Source: Actinomycetes bacterium (lineage in GTDB: Bacteria; Actinomycetota; Acidimicrobiia; Acidimicrobiales; Bog-793). From it: a DNA stretch of 35,949 nucleotides. The notes below the pieces were generated by a model. That model had not been told where the DNA came from, did no database searches, and saw nothing but the letters and a program-made list of their open reading frames with translations. This document shows positions 8,614-17,177 of this stretch, piece after piece. Location: the NCBI GenBank assembly GCA_021809805.1, contig JAJZKA010000018.1:1-35949 (forward strand). The letters run 5' to 3'. The position numbers and the translations under genes were made by a program. Within the stretch, counting starts at the first letter, position 1. The number at the start of each line of letters is the position of its first letter.

Positions 8614-9741
8614 TCAGGCGAGTGCCGCGACCACGTGGTCGATGCAGGCGGTGAGTGCCACGACGTCATCGGGGTCGACCGTTGGATACATGCCGATCCG
8701 CAACTGGTTGCGCCCCAGCCGGCGGTAGGGCTCGGTGTCGACTACGCCGTTGTCGCGCAGCGTCTTGGCGATGGCGGCGGCATCGATCTCGGCGGCGATG
8801 TCGATCGTGGCGACGACCGGACTGCGGTCGTCCGCCTTGGCGACAAAGGGCGTGGCGACGTCCGAGCGCTCGGCCCAGTCATACAGGTGGGCGGCCGAGC
8901 GCTCGGCCCGTTGCGCCGCCCACTCGAGCCCGCCGTTGGTGAGCATCCACTCGAGCTGGTCGGCGAGGAGCAACAAGGTGACGATCGCCGGGGTGTTGTA
9001 GGTCTGGTTCAGCCGGGCGTTCTCGATCGCCGCAGTGAGATCCAAGAAGGCGGGGACGTAGCGCTCCGACACGAGGCGCTCGGCCCGCTCGATCGCTGCC
9101 GGCGATAGTGCCGCCAGCCACAGCCCGCCATCGGAACCGAAGCACTTTTGCGGCGCGAAGTAGTAGGCGTCGGTCTCCTCGAGGCGGATGCGCATCCCAC
9201 CGGCGGCCGAGGTGCCGTCGACGAGCACGAGCCCGCGAGCGGTCGAGCCGTCGGCGTGGCGCGGGCGCTGCGGCGCGACCGCCACGCCCGTCGAGGTCTC
9301 GTTCTGGATGAGTGCGTAGGCGTCCACGCGCTCGTCCGCCTCGGGGTCGATCCGCTCGCCGTAAGGGGCGCTGCGCACGGCCGGCGCGCCGAGATGCGGG
9401 GCGCGCTCGACCCCCTCGGCGAACTTTGCCGAGAACTCCCCAAACGTGCAGTGCTGGCTCTTATCTTGGATGAGACAGAAGGTGGCGATGTCCCAAAAAC
9501 AGGCCGACCCGCCATTGCCGAGCACGATCTCATAGCCGTCGGGAAGTGAGAACAGCTCGCCCAACATCGCCCGAACGCGCCCCACGAGGTCGCGCACCGG
9601 TGTCTGGCGGTGCGACGTCCCGATGATGCCCGCGCCCCGCTGGGCGAGCGCCGCAAGCGCCTCGGGCCGCACCTTGGACGGCCCGCTACCAAAGCGGCCG
9701 TCGCTCGGCAGGAGTGCCTTTGGGATCGCGATCGCTGCCAT
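8614..9741 (-). CDS. serC: Phosphoserine aminotransferase, mycobacterial type
   Basis: PLP enzyme that transaminates 3-phosphohydroxypyruvate with glutamate to phosphoserine, the second step of serine synthesis. It has 375 residues from the ATG at 9741. FGSGPSKVRPE near the N-terminus and the PLP lysine in YYFAPQKCFGSDGG mark the family; the motif IGTSHRQTPVRDLVG and overall length match the actinobacterial SerC branch rather than the enterobacterial one. A GAGGTG Shine-Dalgarno lies 4 nt before this ATG; a GTG at 9747 would add two residues but overlaps that Shine-Dalgarno. It is transcribed divergently from the aminotransferase at 9825 and converges on the dehydrogenase, with 20 bp between stops. 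Confidence 0.94.
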   Translation of the reverse strand: MAAIAIPKALLPSDGRFGSGPSKVRPEALAALAQRGAGIIGTSHRQTPVRDLVGRVRAMLGELFSLPDGYEIVLGNGGSACFWDIATFCLIQDKSQHCTFGEFSAKFAEGVERAPHLGAPAVRSAPYGERIDPEADERVDAYALIQNETSTGVAVAPQRPRHADGSTARGLVLVDGTSAAGGMRIRLEETDAYYFAPQKCFGSDGGLWLAALSPAAIERAERLVSERYVPAFLDLTAAIENARLNQTYNTPAIVTLLLLADQLEWMLTNGGLEWAAQRAERSAAHLYDWAERSDVATPFVAKADDRSPVVATIDIAAEIDAAAIAKTLRDNGVVDTEPYRRLGRNQLRIGMYPTVDPDDVVALTACIDHVVAALA

Positions 9742-9824
9742 GCTCACCTCGTATAGCCGCCGTCGGGGTTGATGCTAATGGGGGCGCCAGCGATGTCCCC
9801 GACTGGCTGTGGGAGCATTGAGCC

Positions 9825-11072
9825 ATGACTGCAACCGGCTCCCCCGTGCCGCCCCACGGCGGCGTCTCCGTCTCCCGTATCTCCCGACGTATCGCCAACG
9901 TGGCGCCCTCGGCAACGCTGGCAATCGATGCCAAGGCCAAGGCGATGAAAGCCGGGGGTATCGACGTCATCGGCTACGGCGCCGGTGAGCCCGACTTTCC
10001 GACCCCCGAGGCGATCGTCGAGGCGGCGGTCACCGCCTGCCGGGACCCGCGCAATCACCGCTACACGCCGACCGCCGGGCTCCCCGAGCTGCGCAAGGCG
10101 ATTGCGGACAAGACTGCCCGGGACTCGGGTTACGCGGTCGGCTCCTCCCAGGTCCTTGTGACCAACGGCGGCAAGCAGGCGATCGCCAATGCGTTCGCCA
10201 CCTTGCTCGACCCCGGTGACGAGGTCCTTGTCCCGGCCCCGTACTGGACGACCTATCCCGAGGCGATCGCGCTTGCCGGCGGCGTGGCGGTGGCGGTGGA
10301 CACCGACGAGTCGACGGGCTTCAAGGCCACGCCGGACCAGCTCGAGCGCGCCGCAACGGACCGGACCAAGGTGCTGCTATTCGTCTCACCCTCCAACCCC
10401 ACCGGCGCGGTCTACAGCGCCGAGGAGACCGAGGCGATCGGCCGCCTCGCGCTCGAGCGCGGCTGGTGGGTGCTCACCGACGAGATCTACGAGCACCTCG
10501 TCTATGACGGCGTGAAGAGCCTCTCGCTCCCCGTCGCGGTGCCCGAGCTCGCGGACCGCTGCGTCGTGGTCAACGGGGTTGCCAAGACCTACGCGATGAC
10601 CGGGTGGCGGGTCGGGTGGCTGATCGGGCCGAACGATGTCGTCGAGGCGGCCACGAACCTGCAGAGCCAGGAGACCTCGAACGTGAACAACGTCGCCCAG
10701 CGTGCTGCACTCGCGGCGGTGAGTGGCGACCTCGAGGCGGTGGCGATGATGCGCGCCGCCTTCGATCGCCGCCGACGTGCGATCACCGCAGGGCTCGACG
10801 CGATCGACGGGGTGAGATGCTTGCTCCCCGAAGGCGCCTTCTACGCATTTCCCTCGATGGCCGGGCTGCTCGGCAAGGAGCTGTGCGGTCGCCGGCCGGC
10901 CTCGACCCTTGAGTTGGCCGAGATCGCCCTCGAGGAGGCCAGCGTCGCCTTCGTGCCCGGCGAGGCCTTCGGGGCGCCGGGCTACGCCCGCTTCTCCTAT
11001 GCGCTCTCTGACGAGGACCTCGGGCGTGGTGTGGAGCGGCTCGCCGAGCTCTTCGCCACGGCGCGGGACTGA
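9825..11072 (+). CDS. Aspartate/aromatic aminotransferase, class I (AspC type 1b)
   Basis: PLP-dependent fold-type I aminotransferase with 415 residues. Landmarks are [41 protein letters not shown] and the PLP lysine K254 in [16 protein letters not shown]; the C-terminal arginine is in ARFSYA. Sequence style is that of the 1b subgroup, usually aspartate aminotransferase, sometimes with prephenate transaminase activity, so the exact amino donor stays open. The first 15 residues ([15 protein letters not shown]) are weakly conserved and a later start is possible. It is head to head with serC across an 83-bp intergenic, suggesting shared control of amino-donor metabolism. A strong hairpin follows the stop. 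Confidence 0.92.
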   Translation: MTATGSPVPPHGGVSVSRISRRIANVAPSATLAIDAKAKAMKAGGIDVIGYGAGEPDFPTPEAIVEAAVTACRDPRNHRYTPTAGLPELRKAIADKTARDSGYAVGSSQVLVTNGGKQAIANAFATLLDPGDEVLVPAPYWTTYPEAIALAGGVAVAVDTDESTGFKATPDQLERAATDRTKVLLFVSPSNPTGAVYSAEETEAIGRLALERGWWVLTDEIYEHLVYDGVKSLSLPVAVPELADRCVVVNGVAKTYAMTGWRVGWLIGPNDVVEAATNLQSQETSNVNNVAQRAALAAVSGDLEAVAMMRAAFDRRRRAITAGLDAIDGVRCLLPEGAFYAFPSMAGLLGKELCGRRPASTLELAEIALEEASVAFVPGEAFGAPGYARFSYALSDEDLGRGVERLAELFATARD

Positions 11073-11074
11073 AC

Positions 11075-11112
11075 CTCGCACCGCCGGGCCGGATCGGCCA
11101 CGACGGTGCGAG
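11075..11112. terminator. Bidirectional hairpin between convergent genes
   Basis: CTCGCACCG (11075-11083) pairs perfectly with CGGTGCGAG (11104-11112), with a further GGCC/GGCC helix possible in the loop. It occupies the gap between the aminotransferase stop and the convergent small gene. No T-run is present. Confidence 0.6.
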
Positions 11113-11120
11113 CGACGCGT

Positions 11121-11393
11121 TCAGGCGGCGTTCGGCGCGTCGGGGTCCGGCACGGCGGTCCCGGCGCCGCCGGGACGGGTGGCGGCGATCTTGACCGACT
11201 CCCCCGCGGGCCCTGGATCGCGGGGCCATAAGCCCTCGCTGGCGCGGGCGAAAGCGGCGTTGTTGCGCTCGGCGCGCTTGTGCCGGCGGCGCTGGACGAT
11301 CGCCAGCACCCCTGCGAGCGCGCCGCTCGCAAGGCCCGCCGCGAGTCCAAGCTTCACCTTCGACGATGGGGTGTGCCGAATTGGCAACTTCAT
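11121..11393 (-). CDS. Small single-pass membrane protein, unknown function
   Basis: A 90-residue protein with one predicted membrane segment (about 13-33, KLGLAAGLASGALAGVLAI) followed at once by a very basic stretch (QRRRHKRAERN), and a Pro/Gly/Ala-rich tail. By the positive-inside rule the basic tail should face the cytoplasm. It is a real gene by its strong Shine-Dalgarno: AGGAGG (complement of 11401-11406) lies 7 nt before the ATG. I do not recognise a family. It stands alone on the minus strand between aspartate aminotransferase and the leuA leader, divergent from the latter; its promoter must lie in 11407-11500, overlapping the leuA promoter region. Confidence 0.7.
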   Translation of the reverse strand: MKLPIRHTPSSKVKLGLAAGLASGALAGVLAIVQRRRHKRAERNNAAFARASEGLWPRDPGPAGESVKIAATRPGGAGTAVPDPDAPNAA

Positions 11394-11452
11394 GTGATGA
11401 CCTCCTCGGCCGCAGGTTACCGAGCCGCGAAGCGTCGGCGCGCGGGGCTGTC

Positions 11453-11482
11453 TTGACGGCGGGCGGCGGACGCGCGCACACT
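11453..11482 (+). promoter_or_regulatory. Putative promoter of the leuA leader
   Basis: TTGACG (11453-11458), an 18-bp spacer, then CACACT (11477-11482), with the leader ATG 8 nt downstream. The -35 is good and the -10 weak. The geometry matches the promoter in front of the leuB leader. Confidence 0.5.
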
Positions 11483-11490
11483 GCTAGGTG

Positions 11491-11529
11491 ATGCATCAGC
11501 CCACCCTCGAGCAGCTCCTCCTTACCTGA
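11491..11529 (+). CDS. leuA leader peptide (MHQPTLEQLLLT)
   Basis: A 12-residue ORF with four leucines, three of them consecutive (CTC CTC CTT at 11515-11523). It is followed by a control hairpin and a strong T-tailed terminator before leuA. This is the signature of leucine-responsive transcription attenuation, an established mode of leuA control in actinobacteria. No Shine-Dalgarno is present and the ATG lies about 8 nt after the -10 box, so translation probably starts from a leaderless 5' end. Bases 11509-11515 (GAGCAGC) can pair with 11553-11560 (GCTGCCTC, one bulge), which would occupy the terminator's 5' arm. That gives a ready alternative, antiterminating fold. Confidence 0.88.
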   Translation: MHQPTLEQLLLT

Positions 11530-11588
11530 CGGCGAGCGCTTCCGCGCTCGCCGCTGCCTCCTGTGCCGCCTCGGCCAGGAGGTTTTTT
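11530..11588 (+). terminator. leuA attenuator: control hairpin plus intrinsic terminator
   Basis: Hairpin 1: CGGCGAGCGC (11530-11539), loop TTCC, GCGCTCGCCG (11544-11553), a perfect 10-bp stem directly after the leader stop codon. Hairpin 2: CCTCCTG (11557-11563) with CAGGAGG (11576-11582) plus an inner GCC/GGC, followed by six T (11583-11588). This is a textbook intrinsic terminator placed 43 nt before leuA. Confidence 0.9.
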
Positions 11589-11601
11589 GTTGCCTGATTG
11601 A

Positions 11602-13317
<1,716 letters not shown>

Positions 13318-13323
13318 GCGCTG

Positions 13324-13866
13324 GTGCGCCTGCTTGGTGAGCGGCACGTCCGGCGCGGCCTCGCCACGCTGGGCGTGCTCGGCGCGGGTGCCCTCGTGTC
13401 CGCGTGCTCGTCGTCGGCGCCCGCAGCACTGTCGGCGTCCCAGATCCTCAGGTATTCACGCGATGCCCGTGTCGTCCATCTCACCTTGGACGCCGCCTTG
13501 ACGTCGGCGTACTCCGGGTTCAACTTCGACGGCTACGGCAGTGGAGCGATGACGATCGACGTGCCCGTCGGCTGGAGGATCGACGTCACCTGCACGAACG
13601 AGTCCACGACCTTCACCCACTCGTGCGCCATGGTCACCAATGTCGCGCCGAGCACGAGCGGCGCTCCCTTCGCCTTCCCCGGCTCGGTGAGCGCCAACCC
13701 GGTCTACGGCCTTGCCTACGGCGTGAGCTCGGCCTTCTCCTTCGTCGCCTCGCGCGTCGGGACCTACCGCATCGCCTGCTTGGTGACCGCGCACGAGCTC
13801 GATGGGATGTGGGACTGGTTCGACGTGACGCGCGGCGGCACGCCGAAGGTTCGCCTCTCGCGCTGA
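13324..13866 (+). CDS. Sulfocyanin-like type-1 (blue) copper lipoprotein
   Basis: A 180-residue predicted lipoprotein: a basic N-terminus (RHVRR), a hydrophobic segment and lipobox LVSAC with the lipidated cysteine at C28. The rest (about 50-170) reads as a cupredoxin of the sulfocyanin type: FNFDGYGSGAMTIDVPVGW, then H99 (FTHSCAM), FPGS..NPVYGL, and C152-x4-H157-x4-M162 in YRIACLVTAHELDGMWDWF. All four copper ligands (His, Cys, His, Met) are present, with the same C-x4-H-x4-M spacing as rusticyanin. Family knowledge: sulfocyanins carry electrons in respiratory chains of Sulfolobus and the iron oxidiser Ferroplasma. The product would sit on the outer face of the membrane. GTG start; no later start keeps the signal peptide. 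It is probably co-transcribed with leuA (6-nt gap) and its stop lies 1 nt from the convergent leuD stop. The partner oxidase is not in the window. Confidence 0.85.
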   Translation: MRLLGERHVRRGLATLGVLGAGALVSACSSSAPAALSASQILRYSRDARVVHLTLDAALTSAYSGFNFDGYGSGAMTIDVPVGWRIDVTCTNESTTFTHSCAMVTNVAPSTSGAPFAFPGSVSANPVYGLAYGVSSAFSFVASRVGTYRIACLVTAHELDGMWDWFDVTRGGTPKVRLSR

Positions 13867-13867
13867 A

Positions 13868-14464
13868 TCAGGCGCTCATCGCCGGCATCCATTCGGGCCG
13901 CTTGGCTTCAAAGGCGCCGATCTCCTCGGCATGCGCCAAGGTGACGCCGATGTCGTCAAGGCCGCGCAGCAGACGATCGCGCGCGGAGTCGTCCATGCGG
14001 AACGGCCCGGAGATGCCTGCCGCGGGGGCCTCGACGAGGCGGCGCTCCACATCGACCACGATCTCGAGGTCCGGGTCGGCGGTGACGGCGTCGAGCAGCG
14101 CCCGACCCAGCTCGGGGTCGACCTCGGCGGGCACGAGGCCTGAGCGCGTCGAGTTGTTGCGGAAGATGTCGGCGATCCGTGGGCTGATGACGGCGCGAAA
14201 GCCGTAGTCGACCAGCGCCCATACGGCGTGCTCGCGCGACGAGCCCGTGCCGAAGTTGGGCCCGGCGACGAGGATCGTCGCCCCGGCGTGCTCGGGACGA
14301 TTGAGCACGAAGTCGCGCGCATCGCGCCACTCGGCGAACAGCCCGGCGCCGAAGCCGGTCCGCTCGATGCGCTTCAACCACTGGCTCGGGATGATCTGGT
14401 CGGTGTCGACGTCCGAGCGGTCCAGGGGGACCGCCCGGCCGATCACTGCCTGCACGGGTTCCAT
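13868..14464 (-). CDS. leuD: 3-Isopropylmalate dehydratase small subunit
   Basis: Partner of LeuC in the isomerisation of 2- to 3-isopropylmalate and, with citramalate, in the isoleucine route. It has 198 residues from the ATG at 14464, which has AAGGAG 4 nt upstream; longer readings upstream overlap leuC and are not needed. The family signature is clear: DVDTDQIIPSQWLKR near the N-terminus and AGPNFGTGSSREHAVWAL in the swivelling domain. It lies 25 bp after the leuC stop in the same unit. The last residues (EWMPAMSA) end 1 nt from the convergent sulfocyanin-like gene, leaving no room for a separate terminator. Confidence 0.96.
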   Translation of the reverse strand: MEPVQAVIGRAVPLDRSDVDTDQIIPSQWLKRIERTGFGAGLFAEWRDARDFVLNRPEHAGATILVAGPNFGTGSSREHAVWALVDYGFRAVISPRIADIFRNNSTRSGLVPAEVDPELGRALLDAVTADPDLEIVVDVERRLVEAPAAGISGPFRMDDSARDRLLRGLDDIGVTLAHAEEIGAFEAKRPEWMPAMSA

Positions 14465-14489
14465 GGAGCTCCTTGACGCTTGGCGATGT

Positions 14490-15896
14490 TCAGTCGAGCC
14501 GGTCGGGGCTTGCGAAATGCCCGGCGATGGCACTCGCGGCAGCGATCGCCGGCGATACGAGGTGGGTGCGTCCGCCTCGACCCTGGCGTCCCTCGAAGTT
14601 GCGGTTTGACGTGGAGGCGCAGCGCTCGCCCGGCGCGAGCTGGTCAGGGTTCATGCCGAGACACATCGAGCAACCCGCCTCGCGCCACTCAAAACCCGCC
14701 GCGGTGAAGATCTCGTGCAGCCCTTCGGACTCCGCCTGGGCCTTCACGCGCTGCGAGCCGGGCACGACCATGGCCCGCAGGCCGGGAGCCACCTTGTGGC
14801 CGGCGACGACGCCCGCGGCCACGCGGAGGTCTTCGATGCGGGAGTTGGTGCACGAGCCGATGAAGACCGTGTCGAGCGGGATGTCGCGTATCGCGGTCCC
14901 AGCGGACAGCCCCATGTAGGCGAGCGCGCGGGCGCCGGCCTCTCGCTCGCGCGGCTCAGCGAAGCTCTCGGGGTCGGGGACCGTGCCGTCGAGCGCCACC
15001 ACCTGGCCGGGGTTGGTCCCCCAGGTGACGTTGGGGACGATCTCGGCGGCGTCCAGACGGACCACCGCGTCGAAATGGGCGCCCTCGTCGGTCGCGAGCG
15101 AACGCCAGGTCTCGACCGCCTGGTCGAAATCCTTGCCGCGGGGGGCATGCTCGCGCCCTTCGAGGTAGGAGAAGGTGACCTCGTCGGGCGCGACCAGGCC
15201 GGCACGCGCTCCGGCCTCGATGGTCATGTTGCACACCGTCATCCGGCCCTCCATCGACAGGGCCGAGATGGCCGAGCCGCGGTACTCAATGACGTGGCCG
15301 ATGCCACCACCGGTGCCGAGGCGGCCGACGATGGCGAGCACGATGTCCTTCGGGCTGATGCCGGGGCCAACCTCGCCCTCGACCTCGACCGCCATGGTCT
15401 TTGGCCGTTGCTGGGGGAGCGTCTGGGTGGCGAGCACGTGCTCGACCTCCGATGTGCCGATGCCAAAGGCGAGGGCGCCGAAGGCGCCGTGGGTCGAGGT
15501 GTGGCTGTCGCCGCACACGATCGTCATGCCGGGCTGGCTGAGGCCCTGCTCGGGGCCGATGACATGGACGATGCCCTGGTTCGGGTGACCCATCGGGAAC
15601 AAGGTGACGCCGAACTCGTCGCAGTTGGTGGCGAGCGCCTCGAGCTGTCGTCGCGAGATTGGATCAGCCACCGGCTTGTCGATATCGACCGTCGGCACGT
15701 TGTGGTCCGCGGTCGCCACGGTGAGATCCGGGCGGCGCACGCGTCGCCCCGCCATCCGCAGGCCCTCGAAGGCCTGCGGCGAGGTCACCTCGTGCACAAG
15801 GTGCAAATCGATGTAGAGCAGGTCGGGTTCGGCGGCCCCATCGCCGGCGCGGACGAGGTGCCGTTCCCAGATCTTCTCCGACAACGTCTTTGGCAT
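14490..15896 (-). CDS. leuC: 3-Isopropylmalate dehydratase large subunit
   Basis: Aconitase-family [4Fe-4S] enzyme of leucine synthesis with 468 residues, the full bacterial length. Cluster cysteines are C349 (IGSCTNSR) and C409/C412 ([12 protein letters not shown]). Other landmarks are [18 protein letters not shown] at the N-terminus, the substrate-site motif [20 protein letters not shown] and the ATQTLPQ strand. It starts 23 nt after the greA stop on the same strand and is followed by leuD, so it may be read from the greA promoter, from an internal promoter, or both. No leucine leader peptide or attenuator precedes it, unlike leuA and leuB. Confidence 0.97.
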   Translation of the reverse strand: MPKTLSEKIWERHLVRAGDGAAEPDLLYIDLHLVHEVTSPQAFEGLRMAGRRVRRPDLTVATADHNVPTVDIDKPVADPISRRQLEALATNCDEFGVTLFPMGHPNQGIVHVIGPEQGLSQPGMTIVCGDSHTSTHGAFGALAFGIGTSEVEHVLATQTLPQQRPKTMAVEVEGEVGPGISPKDIVLAIVGRLGTGGGIGHVIEYRGSAISALSMEGRMTVCNMTIEAGARAGLVAPDEVTFSYLEGREHAPRGKDFDQAVETWRSLATDEGAHFDAVVRLDAAEIVPNVTWGTNPGQVVALDGTVPDPESFAEPREREAGARALAYMGLSAGTAIRDIPLDTVFIGSCTNSRIEDLRVAAGVVAGHKVAPGLRAMVVPGSQRVKAQAESEGLHEIFTAAGFEWREAGCSMCLGMNPDQLAPGERCASTSNRNFEGRQGRGGRTHLVSPAIAAASAIAGHFASPDRLD

Positions 15897-15919
15897 GTCC
15901 CGATTCCCCTATCCCGCTG

Positions 15920-16387
15920 CTATTCCACCGTTGCGATCTCGACGCGCAACCGACCGTTCGGCGCTTGGTACTCCACGGTCTCGCCGGCGCGGTGACCGAG
16001 CAGCGCCTGGCCGAGCGGCGAACCGGGCGAGATCACCGAGACGTCGTCCCGGCGCTCTTCGATCGAGCCGACGAGGTAGCGCTCGGTGTCGTCGTCGCCC
16101 TCGTAGCGGATCGCGACGATCGCGCCCGTCGTGACGGTCCCGTCGGCCGAGCCCGCCTGCTCGACGATCACCGCGGATCCGAGCATTGCCTGGATCTGGC
16201 GGATGCGTGCCTCCATCTTGCCCTGCGCGTCTTTGGCCGCGTGGTAGTCCCCGTTCTCGGAGAGATCCCCGAGGGCGCGTGCCGCCTCGATCTGCCTGGC
16301 GATCTCGATCCGTCCCCGCGTCGTCAGGTCCTCGAGCTCCCCGGCGAGGCGGGCGTGCGCCTCTGGACTGAGGTGGGTCTCGCTCAT
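15920..16387 (-). CDS. greA: Transcription elongation factor GreA
   Basis: Rescues backtracked RNA polymerase by stimulating cleavage of the nascent RNA in the secondary channel. It has 155 residues: an N-terminal antiparallel coiled coil (about 5-75) whose tip carries the acidic catalytic motif LGDLSENGDYHAAKD, and a C-terminal FKBP-like domain with VSVISPGSPLGQALLGHRAGETV. TAACTT (complement of 16394-16399) lies 6 nt before the ATG and there is no Shine-Dalgarno, so a leaderless transcript is likely. It heads a close-packed minus-strand series greA-leuC-leuD, an unusual pairing of a general transcription factor with leucine genes. Confidence 0.95.
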   Translation of the reverse strand: MSETHLSPEAHARLAGELEDLTTRGRIEIARQIEAARALGDLSENGDYHAAKDAQGKMEARIRQIQAMLGSAVIVEQAGSADGTVTTGAIVAIRYEGDDDTERYLVGSIEERRDDVSVISPGSPLGQALLGHRAGETVEYQAPNGRLRVEIATVE

Positions 16388-16393
16388 TGCGCG

Positions 16394-16399
16394 AAGTTA
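16394..16399 (-). promoter_or_regulatory. -10 box of a leaderless greA promoter
   Basis: TAACTT on the minus strand, 6 nt before the greA ATG. It matches TANNNT at the leaderless distance. No convincing -35 is seen. Confidence 0.45.
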
Positions 16400-16451
16400 C
16401 CGCTTCGGCGAACCGGCGCGTCTCGGCGCCGGCGCTCACTCGACTTGCCCC

Positions 16452-16913
16452 TCAGCGGTCGAGGCGCGGCGGCAGGGCGCGTCGCAACGCCCGGCGCTGG
16501 CGTCGCCGCTCGCGCTCGAGCTGGCGAGTCGCGCTGCGAACGAACCACAGCGCGCTCGCCAACAGCACCCACGCCGGCCAGAAGCCGTGACCGGCATTTG
16601 GTGCCCAGATCGCCAGGCAGAAGGCATTCAAGATCACGAGCTCGATCGCCCGCGACCACAGGCGCGGCGAGCGCCACACCGAGACCGGCGCAGGCGATGG
16701 GGCAGGCAGTGGCTTGGCCTCACCGGGCAGGTCGGCGACGAGGTCGTCGAGCTCGCCAAGGGTCTTGGACTCGAGCGCTCGCTCGATGCGCTCCGTCGTT
16801 TCCGACAGCTCGAGCCGTCCCGCCGCGCTCGCGTCGCGCAGTTGATGGACAACCTCGTCCCGTTCGGCGTCTGAGGCGCGAAGCCGGCGACGACCGGGCG
16901 GTAACCGAGTCAC
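16452..16913 (-). CDS. DUF1707 protein with 2TM domain
   Basis: A 153-residue protein. The N-terminal DUF1707 module (about 10-64) is recognised from LRASDAERDEVVHQLRDA, GRLELSETTERIERAL and KTLGELDDLVADLP, a small helical domain common in actinobacteria and linked to membrane regulators. A Pro-rich linker leads to two membrane helices (about 90-128: ELVILNAFCLAIWA, FWPAWVLLASALWFV) and a strongly basic, probably cytoplasmic C-terminal helix (RQLERERRRQRRALRRAL). The GTG at 16913 is the best in-frame start just ahead of the domain, without a clear Shine-Dalgarno; the longer upstream reading is antisense to leuB and rejected. Function is unknown. It precedes greA by 64 bp. Confidence 0.78.
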   Translation of the reverse strand: MTRLPPGRRRLRASDAERDEVVHQLRDASAAGRLELSETTERIERALESKTLGELDDLVADLPGEAKPLPAPSPAPVSVWRSPRLWSRAIELVILNAFCLAIWAPNAGHGFWPAWVLLASALWFVRSATRQLERERRRQRRALRRALPPRLDR

Positions 16914-16956
16914 CGGGCCATGATCGCGCGCCGGCGCCGGTTCGGTGGCCTCGGAG

Positions 16957-16985
16957 TTGACGGCGCACTTTGGACTTGGGAGACT
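16957..16985 (+). promoter_or_regulatory. Putative promoter of the leuB leader
   Basis: TTGACG (16957-16962), a 17-bp spacer, then GAGACT (16980-16985), with the leader ATG 8 nt downstream. It has the same -35 hexamer and the same -10-to-ATG distance as the leuA leader promoter. Confidence 0.5.
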
Positions 16986-16993
16986 GACCAGGT

Positions 16994-17026
16994 ATGACGC
17001 CCCCGCAGGTCTTCGTAATTCCCTGA
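16994..17026 (+). CDS. leuB-ilvE-cimA leader peptide ([10 protein letters not shown])
   Basis: A 10-residue ORF whose sensing residues are Val-Phe-Val-Ile (GTC TTC GTA ATT). It contains no leucine although leuB is the next gene. ATT and GTA look rare in this GC-rich window. It is followed by a long control hairpin and a T7-tailed terminator, so attenuation is strongly indicated. Starvation for valine or isoleucine, the products of the downstream ilvE and cimA functions, would be the signal. No Shine-Dalgarno is present; the predicted transcription start is at or just before the ATG. GCGGCG at 17027-17032 can alternatively pair with 17057-17062, disrupting the terminator's 5' arm. Confidence 0.82.
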   Translation: MTPPQVFVIP

Positions 17027-17083
17027 GCGGCGCAACCCACTTCGGGTCGCGTCGCTTGCCGTCCCTTTGGGGCGGCTTTTTTT
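17027..17083 (+). terminator. leuB attenuator: control hairpin plus intrinsic terminator
   Basis: Hairpin 1: 17027-17038 with 17044-17055, twelve positions with one mismatch and one G-T pair, directly after the leader stop. Hairpin 2: GCCGTCCC (17058-17065), loop TTT, GGGGCGGC (17069-17076), followed by seven T (17077-17083). This is a clear intrinsic terminator 94 nt before leuB. Confidence 0.88.
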
Positions 17084-17177
17084 GTACCCGGACGCGGCTG
17101 TGCACCGGACGGGGCGGCACACAGGATCGGATGCGGACTGCCAGAGGCGGTCCAGGGCGTTGAGGAGGAAGCAGGCG

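Noticed and set aside
9772-9828. Short ORF before the aspartate aminotransferase as a leader peptide
   Set aside because: It has no run of regulatory codons and no hairpin or terminator between it and the gene.
14465-14533. Longer N-terminus for LeuD overlapping leuC
   Set aside because: The ATG at 14464 has AAGGAG at proper distance and begins the conserved domain; the extra residues are low complexity.
14715-15995. Long plus-strand open frame opposite leuC
   Set aside because: Antisense to leuC, whose cluster cysteines and motifs are complete; the plus reading has no family features.
17067-17177. Longer N-terminus for LeuB starting inside the terminator region
   Set aside because: It would translate the attenuator hairpin; the GTG at 17178 has a Shine-Dalgarno and gives the normal LeuB N-terminus.
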